Shown here: positions 56,635 to 64,000 of the stretch, one piece after another
Position numbering within the stretch: the first letter of the stretch is position 1
Layout: each line of letters starts with the position of its first letter
Origin: Flavobacterium sp.
GTDB taxonomy: Bacteria; Bacteroidota; Bacteroidia; Flavobacteriales; Flavobacteriaceae
Assembly (NCBI GenBank): GCA_014377455.1
Contig: JACMPO010000063.1
Coordinates: forward strand, 62,001-126,000
Direction of reading: 5' to 3'
Length of the DNA stretch: 64,000 bases
The notes under the pieces: model-generated
Told to the model about the DNA's origin: nothing
The model's database searches: none
The model's input: only the letters and a program-made list of their open reading frames with translations
Translations under genes and position numbers: made by a program

Positions 56635-57738
56635 ATGGAATCAAAAAAAACGAGCATTTCGTGGGCAATTAGGATTATAATTTCGTTATTGTTTATAGTT
56701 TCTGCCATTGCAAAAATGTATCCTTCACCCTATTTTGCTATTTCAACTTTTGAAGTAAAACAGCTTTATACACTTGGTTTTTCTGAAAAAATTGCACCTT
56801 ACTTCTCACGCATTTTAATTGGTATTGAATTAGCATTAGGATTTTTGATTTTACAAAATAATTTTCTTAAAAAGTTTTTGGTTCCAGTTACCACATTAAT
56901 GCTTTTAGTTTTTGTAGGACATTTAACGTATGTTACGTATCTAGTAGGCGGAAATACAGGAAATTGTGGATGCTTTGGGGAACTATTACCAATGACACCA
57001 GTAGAAGCAATTATCAAAAATATTGTGGCGATTTTTTTATTAGTATATCTATATAATATTTTACCTAACAGAATCAATCAAGGTAATTTTTGGATATTGA
57101 CAACAGTTTTGTTTTCAACTATCCTTGGAATTTTTATGGTTGCTCCTATTCAACCTCCAGCTTCAAAATATTCTATTGCAACACCTGCAGAAATAGAAAC
57201 TGATTCCATTCAAGACGAAATTAAAGCAGCTGTTACTGACAGTGTAATTCCACAATTAAATCAAAAAACAATTGTAAAAGACACTTTGAAAAAAGTTGCG
57301 GTTATTGCTGAAAATAACGATGAGCCTAAAAAAATCAAATCTGGTAATAGTCATTTTTTTGCAACGATAGATAATGGCAAAAAAATTCTATGTTATTTTG
57401 TTCCTGGTTGCGATCATTGTCGAGAAGTTGCAAAAGAACTTACTGAACTGAAACAAAAAAATAAAAATTTTCCAGATATTAAAATTCTTTTTATGAATGA
57501 AGAAGATTATCTAATTCCAGAATTCTTCAAATTTGCAGGAGCAACTTATCCATACAAAATAGTAGAAATTATTCCTTTTTGGAAAATTCTTGGTAATGGC
57601 AATCAAACTCCTGGAGTAAAATATCTTTGGAACGGAAATCAAATTAAATATTACACTGGGATTGAAGATAATAAATTTAATCAAAAAGAATTTGAGACCA
57701 TCGTGAATACGCCTTTCAAAGAATTGAAAAATAATTAA
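56635..57738 (+). CDS. BT_3928-like DoxX/MauE membrane protein with thioredoxin-like C-terminus
   Basis: N-terminal TM domain with NCGCFGELLPM; C-terminal YFVPGCDHCREVAKEL. Confidence 0.85.
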   Translation: MESKKTSISWAIRIIISLLFIVSAIAKMYPSPYFAISTFEVKQLYTLGFSEKIAPYFSRILIGIELALGFLILQNNFLKKFLVPVTTLMLLVFVGHLTYVTYLVGGNTGNCGCFGELLPMTPVEAIIKNIVAIFLLVYLYNILPNRINQGNFWILTTVLFSTILGIFMVAPIQPPASKYSIATPAEIETDSIQDEIKAAVTDSVIPQLNQKTIVKDTLKKVAVIAENNDEPKKIKSGNSHFFATIDNGKKILCYFVPGCDHCREVAKELTELKQKNKNFPDIKILFMNEEDYLIPEFFKFAGATYPYKIVEIIPFWKILGNGNQTPGVKYLWNGNQIKYYTGIEDNKFNQKEFETIVNTPFKELKNN

Positions 57739-57764
57739 ATTGCATAAACTTAAAAATTATAATT

Positions 57765-58259
57765 ATGAAAAAGTTGATAATGTTATTGGCAGTTGCTTTT
57801 GGAACTGTATCATGTAATTCACAAAAAAAAGAGTTTTCCAGTGAAGCATTAAATGGAAAATTAACAAATTTAGATGGAAAAGAAGTTACTTTTCAAAGTG
57901 TAATTGATGCTAACAAAGGTAAAACTGTAGTGGTTGAAATTTGGGCTTCTTGGTGTGGCGATTGCGTTAAAGCAATGCCAAAAATGAAGGAACTACAAGC
58001 ATCAAATCCCAATGTTGCCTACGTTTTTATATCAATGGACAAAACAGCCGATAAATGGAAAACAGGTATTGAAAAACATGATTTAAAAGGACAACATTTT
58101 TGGGTAAATGACGAATCTGGAATGAAAGGAAGTTTCGGAAAATCGATAGATTTAGACTGGATTCCAAGATATATTGTAATTAATAAAAAAGGAAAAGTAG
58201 TTTTATATCGTGCTATAGAAACTGATTTTGATAAAATTAATATAGAAATAACCAAATAA
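57765..58259 (+). CDS. TlpA family thiol-disulfide oxidoreductase
   Basis: VEIWASWCGDCVKAMPKMKEL active site. Confidence 0.93.
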   Translation: MKKLIMLLAVAFGTVSCNSQKKEFSSEALNGKLTNLDGKEVTFQSVIDANKGKTVVVEIWASWCGDCVKAMPKMKELQASNPNVAYVFISMDKTADKWKTGIEKHDLKGQHFWVNDESGMKGSFGKSIDLDWIPRYIVINKKGKVVLYRAIETDFDKINIEITK

Positions 58260-58261
58260 AA

Positions 58262-59014
58262 ATGAGAAATAAAATTGTTGCTGGCAATTGGAAAATGAAT
58301 AAAAATTCAGAAGAAACTGAAGATTTATTGAATGAATTAATTGACAAACTCCCAAATGATAAAGAGGTTCACGTTATTGTAGCACCAACTTTTATAAACC
58401 TAGCTTCGGCGGTAGATCATTTGGAGTTTACAAACATCACAGTTGCGGCACAAAACATGCATCAAAATGAAAATGGTGCTTACACAGGAGAAATATCGGC
58501 AGATATGCTAAAAAGTGTAGGAGTAAATACAGTAATTTTAGGACATTCTGAACGACGATCAATTTTTAAAGAAACTGATAATATAATTGCCAATAAAGTA
58601 TTGACTGCATTAACTCATGATATGACTGTTATTTTTTGTTTTGGTGAAGAATTGAAAGAGCGTCAAAACAAGCAACATTTCAATATAGTTGAAAATCAGT
58701 TGCGTGACGGATTATTTCATATTGAAAAAGATTCTTGGTCCAAAATAATTTTAGCATACGAACCCGTTTGGGCAATTGGAACTGGTGAAACAGCAAGTCC
58801 AGAACAAGCTCAGGAAATGCATGCTTTTATAAGAGAAACTGTTCGAAATACTTTTGGTAGTGATATTGCCGAAGACGTTTCGATTTTATATGGTGGAAGT
58901 GTAAAACCAGATAATGCCAAAGAAATATTTGGAAAACCAGATGTAGATGGAGGATTAATTGGTGGCGCTGCGTTAAAAGCAGATGATTTTGCCTCAATTG
59001 TTAATGCAATTTAG
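58262..59014 (+). CDS. tpiA: Triosephosphate isomerase
   Basis: MRNKIVAGNWKMNKN, ILGHSERR, AYEPVWAIGTG, YGGSV. Confidence 0.98.
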   Translation: MRNKIVAGNWKMNKNSEETEDLLNELIDKLPNDKEVHVIVAPTFINLASAVDHLEFTNITVAAQNMHQNENGAYTGEISADMLKSVGVNTVILGHSERRSIFKETDNIIANKVLTALTHDMTVIFCFGEELKERQNKQHFNIVENQLRDGLFHIEKDSWSKIILAYEPVWAIGTGETASPEQAQEMHAFIRETVRNTFGSDIAEDVSILYGGSVKPDNAKEIFGKPDVDGGLIGGAALKADDFASIVNAI

Positions 59015-59158
59015 ATTAGATTATTCATTCGCAAATTCGCAAATTAAAAATGAAAATTAATCTGCAACATTGCGGTTAATTTTTTTATATAACTCAGACA
59101 TCAGATAATTAAAAATTCTAAACCATTATTTAAATATAAAATTTCAAACAAGTTCAAT

Positions 59159-60049
59159 ATGCAAACAATAGCTGTTATAGGTGCAGGCACAATGGGAAAC
59201 GGAATCGCTCACACTTTTGCACAAAGTGGATTTACTGTTAAACTAATAGATGTTTCAGAAAAATCGCTCGAAAAAGGAATGGCAACTATTGCATCAAATT
59301 TAGACAGAATGGTGGCAAAAGCAACTATTTCTGATGAGCAAAAACATAAAACTATTCAAAAAATTATTACTTATACAGATCTTAAAGATGGCGTTTTAGG
59401 TTGTGACTTAGTTGTTGAAGCAGCTACCGAAAATGTTTCTTTAAAACTTCAAATTTTCAAGCAATTGAGTGAAGTTTGTGATCATAATGTAATTTTAGCA
59501 ACCAATACCTCTTCTATATCTATTACTCAAATTGCTTCTCAAGTTATACATTCAGAACGTGTAATTGGAATGCATTTTATGAATCCAGTACCTATCATGA
59601 AATTAGTTGAAATAATTCGAGGTTATTCTACATCTGACGAGGTTACTAAAATTATAATGGACTTATCAATAAAACTTGGAAAAACACCAACAGAGGTAAA
59701 CGATTATCCAGGTTTTATAGCCAACAGAATTTTAATGCCAATGATAAATGAGGCAATAGAATCATTATACAATTCAGTTGCCGGAGTTTATGAAATCGAT
59801 ACCGTTATGAAACTTGGAATGGCACATCCTATGGGACCTTTACAATTGGCAGATTTCATTGGACTAGATGTATGTTTATCCATTTTAAATGTAATGTACG
59901 ACGGCTTTAAAAATCCAAAATATGCTCCATGTCCACTTCTTGTAAATATGGTAATGGCTGGAAAACTAGGAGTAAAATCAGGCGAAGGGTTTTATGATTA
60001 TAGTGAAAATAAAAAAGCAGAAAACGTTTCAAAACAGTTTCTGCGTTAA
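59159..60049 (+). CDS. 3-hydroxyacyl-CoA (3-hydroxybutyryl-CoA) dehydrogenase
   Basis: IAVIGAGTMGNGIAHTFAQSGF, ATNTSSISITQIA, GMHFMNPVPIMKLVEII. Confidence 0.96.
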   Translation: MQTIAVIGAGTMGNGIAHTFAQSGFTVKLIDVSEKSLEKGMATIASNLDRMVAKATISDEQKHKTIQKIITYTDLKDGVLGCDLVVEAATENVSLKLQIFKQLSEVCDHNVILATNTSSISITQIASQVIHSERVIGMHFMNPVPIMKLVEIIRGYSTSDEVTKIIMDLSIKLGKTPTEVNDYPGFIANRILMPMINEAIESLYNSVAGVYEIDTVMKLGMAHPMGPLQLADFIGLDVCLSILNVMYDGFKNPKYAPCPLLVNMVMAGKLGVKSGEGFYDYSENKKAENVSKQFLR

Positions 60050-60087
60050 CTAATAACTATAAACCACAAACTTCCAACAAAATCTAA

Positions 60088-61347
60088 ATGTCAAAAATAA
60101 TTCCTTTTAAAGCTGTAAGACCTACACCAGATAAAGTTAGTTTAGTAACTTGTCGAAATTATGATGATTATTCGCCAGCAGAGTTAGCATCTTGGTTGGA
60201 TTTTAACCCGTATTCATTTTTGCATGTCATCAATCCAGCTTATATCCATTCTCAAAAAATAACTTTAGACAAGCGATTTAAAGGTGTTTTACACAAATAT
60301 CAGGATTTTAAAACCGAGGGAGTTTTTGTTCAAGAAGATAAACCCATTTTATATTTATATGAAATAAAATCTAAAAATCACTCGTTCATAGGAATTGTAG
60401 CTGGAACTTCTATTGAGAATTATAAAAATAATACAATAAAAAAACACGAAGATACCTTACAATATAGGGTTGAGTATTTCAAAGATTATTTAAATCAAAC
60501 AGGTTTTAATACCGAGCCAGTATTGATAACTTATCCAGATAATCAGGAATTAAATGAATGGATTTTAGATAAAAAAAAAGAGCAAGCTGTTTATAATTTT
60601 TCAACTACAAATAAAGAAAAACACACGCTTTGGACAATTAATAAAGATTCAGAAATCGAGTGGATACAAAATAAGTTTGAACAAATCCACGAACTCTACA
60701 TTGCAGATGGACATCATCGATCAGCATCAGCAGAATTATTATATGATGAAAATTTAAATTCTAAAAATGAGAATCTCAGCTATTTCATGAGTTTTTTAAT
60801 AGCGGAAAGTCAGGTTAAAATTTATGAATTTAACCGTATTATTCGAGATTTAAATGGAAATTCTAAAGAAGAATTTATTGAAAAATTAGCAAAAAATTTC
60901 ATTATAAAAATAAAAAATCAGGAACTCTGGAAACCCGAAAGTAAATTTGAATTTGGAATGTATCTTGACGGAAATTTTTATGCTTTATTTTATAAACAAA
61001 AAAACAATACTTCAATTTTGTCCTCCCGAGCGCAGTCGAAGGATAACATATTAGATAATTTAGATTCACAAATTTTATACAACACCGTTTTGAAAACCAT
61101 TTTGGGAATTCAAGATTTACGAAATGACGAGCGAATTGAATATATTCCAGGTAAACAATCCATTTTGACAATTAAAGAATTAGTCGATGAAGGAGAATTT
61201 GAAGTGGGATTTATGCTTTTCCCATCCGACATTTCAGAAATCAAAGCACTAGCAGATAACAACTTAATAATGCCACCAAAAAGTACCTACATAGAACCCA
61301 AATTTAGAAGTGGATTACTTATTTACGAACTGGCAAATATAATTTAA
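60088..61347 (+). CDS. DUF1015 family protein
   Basis: FKAVRPTPDKVSLVTCRNYDDYS, IADGHHRSASAE; 419 aa. Confidence 0.9.
   Translation: MSKIIPFKAVRPTPDKVSLVTCRNYDDYSPAELASWLDFNPYSFLHVINPAYIHSQKITLDKRFKGVLHKYQDFKTEGVFVQEDKPILYLYEIKSKNHSFIGIVAGTSIENYKNNTIKKHEDTLQYRVEYFKDYLNQTGFNTEPVLITYPDNQELNEWILDKKKEQAVYNFSTTNKEKHTLWTINKDSEIEWIQNKFEQIHELYIADGHHRSASAELLYDENLNSKNENLSYFMSFLIAESQVKIYEFNRIIRDLNGNSKEEFIEKLAKNFIIKIKNQELWKPESKFEFGMYLDGNFYALFYKQKNNTSILSSRAQSKDNILDNLDSQILYNTVLKTILGIQDLRNDERIEYIPGKQSILTIKELVDEGEFEVGFMLFPSDISEIKALADNNLIMPPKSTYIEPKFRSGLLIYELANII
61021..61045 (+). repeat. In-frame palindromic repeat encoding SSRAQSKD, copy A
   Basis: TCCTCCCGAGCGCAGTCGAAGGATA in codon phase with the DUF1015 gene. 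Confidence 0.8.
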
Positions 61348-61372
61348 AAACATAATTTCAACCTTATTTTGT

Positions 61373-61402
61373 AAACCCTTAAGAGCAATTTTAAGGGTTT
61401 TT
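61373..61402 (+). terminator. Rho-independent terminator
   Basis: AACCCTTaagagcaatttTAAGGGTTTTTT. Confidence 0.85.
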
Positions 61403-61445
61403 TACTTCAATTATAAATTTTAATTAAAAAAAATAAATGTTGTTG

Positions 61446-61470
61446 TAACAAAATATAGTGTCTTTCGTCT
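61446..61470 (+). promoter_or_regulatory. Candidate ECF sigma promoter
   Basis: GTAAC-N16-CGTC upstream of ECF sigma gene at 61513. Confidence 0.55.
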
Positions 61471-61512
61471 TCATCAAATAAGCATCAATCAAATCAAATC
61501 AATCTGACCAAA

Positions 61513-62022
61513 ATGAACCAAAACGACTTTATTAATATAATCAATCCTTTTAAAGATAAAGTCTTTCGCTTAGCAAAACGGTTGCTAGTAAGTACCGAAG
61601 AAGCTCAGGATGCAACACAAGAAGTGATGGTAAAATTGTGGACGAAAAACGAAAATTTAAATAGCCTATCTAGTGTAGAAGCAATGGCGATGACGATGAC
61701 AAAAAATTATTGTCTAGATCAATTAAAATCAAAACGAGCAAGTAATATGTCGCTAGTTCATTCAAATTATACAGATACAGAAGCTAGTTTACAACAAAAA
61801 ATTGAAGATAAAGACAGCTGGAATTGGGTTGAAAAAATAATTAATGAATTGCCTGAACAGCAAAAAATGATAATTCAAATGCGCGATATTGAGCAATATG
61901 AATTTGAAGATATTGCCAAAATGATGAATATGAACGAAACTGCAATTAGAGTTGCACTTTCAAGAGGACGTAAAACAATTAGAGAAAATTTGACAAAAAA
62001 ACACAGTTATGGAATTAATTAA
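61513..62022 (+). CDS. ECF-type RNA polymerase sigma factor
   Basis: STEEAQDATQEVMVKLWTK; C-terminal region 4 HTH. Confidence 0.95.
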   Translation: MNQNDFINIINPFKDKVFRLAKRLLVSTEEAQDATQEVMVKLWTKNENLNSLSSVEAMAMTMTKNYCLDQLKSKRASNMSLVHSNYTDTEASLQQKIEDKDSWNWVEKIINELPEQQKMIIQMRDIEQYEFEDIAKMMNMNETAIRVALSRGRKTIRENLTKKHSYGIN

Positions 62023-62461
62023 TATTGAAAGCTTAATAGAAAAATATTTTCAAGGAGAAACGACTTCGTCTGAAGAAACTGAGTTACGCACCTATTTTGA
62101 ATCGTCAAATGTAGCAACACATTTGAAGCACTACAAACCAGTTTTTATGTATTTCAAACAAGCAAAAAAAGAACAATTTACAGCTCCAATTGTATTAAAA
62201 CCAAAGAAAAGAAAATATGTTGCATGGCTATCTGCAGTAGCAAGCGTAGCAATTTTGTTAGGAGTGGGAACATTCATTTATTTAGATAATAAAAAAGTAG
62301 TGCATCCATCAGAATTTGGAACGTATGATAATCCAGAAATAGCGATGAAAGAAACCCAGAAAGCATTGGCTCTATTATCTGGGCACATCAATACTGGGAT
62401 TGAAAGTGTGGAAATATTATCTGAATATAAATATTCCAAGAATAAAATTTTTAAAGAATAA
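62009..62461 (+). CDS. Putative anti-sigma factor / membrane protein
   Basis: Overlaps sigma gene; N-terminal cytosolic part then one TM (YVAWLSAVASVAILLGVGTFIYL). Confidence 0.75.
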   Translation: MELINIESLIEKYFQGETTSSEETELRTYFESSNVATHLKHYKPVFMYFKQAKKEQFTAPIVLKPKKRKYVAWLSAVASVAILLGVGTFIYLDNKKVVHPSEFGTYDNPEIAMKETQKALALLSGHINTGIESVEILSEYKYSKNKIFKE

Positions 62462-62526
62462 CAATCATTAATCAATCGAAATCTGAAATAGTTTCAGATT
62501 ATAAATCAAATTTAAAATTTAAAAAA

Positions 62527-63042
62527 ATGAAAAAATTAATTTTAGTAACCGTTTTCGCATTAGTTTCAAACACCTTTTTTGGGCAATCTGTTTTTGATAA
62601 ATTTGATAATCAAGACGATATTACCACGGTAATTGTAAATAAAAAAATGTTTTCGTTAATGAGTAAAGTCGATTTGAAAGACAAAGAATCGCAACAATTT
62701 CTTAATTTGATTAAAAAGCTAGATAATTTGAAAGTTTTTGTAACCTCTAGCGATAAAAAATCAGACGAGATGAAAGCATCCGCTGATAAATTTATCAAAT
62801 CTGAATCGTTAGACGAGTTAATGCGTATTAATGAAAAAGGTAAAAATGTGAAAATTTATGTAAAATCAGGAGCATCAGATTCGCAAATTAAAGAGCTGTT
62901 AATGTTTATAGAAGGTTCAGGCAAAGAACAAACTGTGTTAATGTCATTATCTGGAAATTTCGATTTAGATGAACTTTCTGTTCTTACTGACAAAATGAAA
63001 CTACCTGGTGGCGCTGAATTAAAAAAAGCTAGTAAAAAGTAA
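62527..63042 (+). CDS. DUF4252-type exported protein
   Basis: Signal peptide, DDITTVIVNKKMFSLMSKVD..., cluster context. Confidence 0.85.
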   Translation: MKKLILVTVFALVSNTFFGQSVFDKFDNQDDITTVIVNKKMFSLMSKVDLKDKESQQFLNLIKKLDNLKVFVTSSDKKSDEMKASADKFIKSESLDELMRINEKGKNVKIYVKSGASDSQIKELLMFIEGSGKEQTVLMSLSGNFDLDELSVLTDKMKLPGGAELKKASKK

Positions 63043-63073
63043 ATTATCAATATAGTATTAAAAAATTCTAGCC

Positions 63074-63613
63074 ATGTATAAAATAATAATTTTCACAACA
63101 ATGCTATTATGTTTACTTTTAGTAAGTTGTCAATCGGAACCAAGTTTACAAAAATATTTTGTGGATCATCAGGAAAAGCCTGGATTTGTAGCGGTTGACA
63201 TTTCTCCAAGTATACTCAATATTAATCAGACAAAACTATCTTTAACAGAAAAAAAGACATTGGCATCTTTTAATAAAATGAACTTGCTAGCTTTCAAAAT
63301 AAATGATAAAAATAAAAATCAATATGTTACAGAAAAAGACAAAGTGGTTTCGATTTTAAATGATACGGTAACTTACAAACAATTGATGAAGTTTGGGTCT
63401 GGAAAACAGGGTGCATCCGTGAGTTATGTAGGTGATGAAAATCATATTAATGAATTTGTACTTTTTGGGAATAAAAGCGATAACGGTTTTGCGGTTGTAC
63501 GGATTTTAGGTGACAATATGAAACCAGAAGATGCGATGACGATGATTTCGGTTTTGAAAAATTCAAAAATTGATATGAAGCAATTTGAATCTTTAAAAGG
63601 ATTAATGAAATAA
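63074..63613 (+). CDS. DUF4252-like lipoprotein
   Basis: Lipobox MLLCLLLVSCQ, FVAVDISPSILNI; follows paralogue. Confidence 0.8.
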   Translation: MYKIIIFTTMLLCLLLVSCQSEPSLQKYFVDHQEKPGFVAVDISPSILNINQTKLSLTEKKTLASFNKMNLLAFKINDKNKNQYVTEKDKVVSILNDTVTYKQLMKFGSGKQGASVSYVGDENHINEFVLFGNKSDNGFAVVRILGDNMKPEDAMTMISVLKNSKIDMKQFESLKGLMK

Positions 63614-63642
63614 AAAATTTGAGGTTAGTTATGAATGAGAAA

Positions 63643-63668
63643 AAGTCCCGAAAGGGACTTTTTTTTTA
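63643..63668 (+). terminator. Rho-independent terminator
   Basis: AAGTCCCgaaaGGGACTTTTTTTTT. Confidence 0.9.
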
Positions 63669-63805
63669 GAATAAATAGCTATTTAAATTTACATATTCGA
63701 TTGGTAACTGTTTATTTTGGTATGAACTGAACTTCGTTTCCTTTATTAAAAAAATTCTGTGAGCACTCGCTATTATTGTATCAATCATTTTATAATCAAT
63801 ATTCA

Positions 63806-63832
63806 AAAAGCCCATTGCAAAATGGGCTTTTC
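63806..63832 (-). terminator. Terminator hairpin downstream of the T9SS cargo gene
   Basis: AAAAGCCCATTgcAAAATGGGCTTTT. Confidence 0.7.
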
Positions 63833-63853
63833 CAAATTAAATCAACCACTTGT

Positions 63854-64000
63854 TTATTGAACCAGTACTTGTTTTGTTGCTTTACCTTGAGTAGTCATTA
63901 CTTCTACATAATAGCTGCCTTTTGCTAAGTCTGCCGTAGTAATTACAGTAGTTGTAGCGGTTTTTACTAGTTGCCCCAACAGGTTATAAAAGTTTACTTT
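63854..64000 (-). CDS. C-terminus of a T9SS type A sorting-domain protein (truncated by window end)
   Basis: Minus-strand reading KVNFYNLLGQLVKTATTTVITTADLAKGSYYVEVMTTQGKATKQVLVQ*. Confidence 0.85.
   Translation of the reverse strand, partial: KVNFYNLLGQLVKTATTTVITTADLAKGSYYVEVMTTQGKATKQVLVQ

Overview
AT-rich chromosomal window from a member of the Bacteroidota, most likely a Flavobacterium-like Flavobacteriaceae. The call rests on a T9SS sorting tail, BT_3928/DUF4252/DUF1599-type proteins, A-rich leaders without Shine-Dalgarno motifs, and a TTG-N19-TAnnTTTG promoter. Most of it is ordinary backbone (holA, ABC-F ATPase, DEAD helicase, purA, Fur, RelA/SpoT, PhoH, miaA, folP, tpiA, two ECF sigma/anti-sigma loci). 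The parts that deserve a second look are: (1) a minus-strand aromatic catabolism cluster at ~13.0-26.7 kb, whose gene content fits anthranilate (or salicylate) -> CoA thioester -> 5-hydroxylation -> gentisate-type cleavage -> maleamate/maleate -> fumarate; (2) a five-gene ATP-grasp / GATase / GCS2-like ligase / ATP-grasp / esterase operon at 28.7-34.0 kb with no obvious product, with a perfect 21-bp palindrome upstream; (3) a ~23-bp imperfect palindrome inserted in frame in two unrelated proteins (SSRAQSKD / SSQAQSRD), resembling Rickettsia palindromic elements in concept; (4) two copies of a dispersed ~80-105 bp hairpin element; (5) an accessory patch at 50.0-52.6 kb with a 6.5-copy 41-bp tandem array, a helically phased 21/22-bp array, and two small genes bounded by attC-like inverted repeats, the whole patch bracketed by near-duplicate terminator hairpins; (6) three 29-bp-spaced operator-like repeats upstream of a SatD-like gene. 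No rRNA, tRNA, CRISPR array or transposase could be supported. Product names come from recognising protein sequence by eye, with no database searches.
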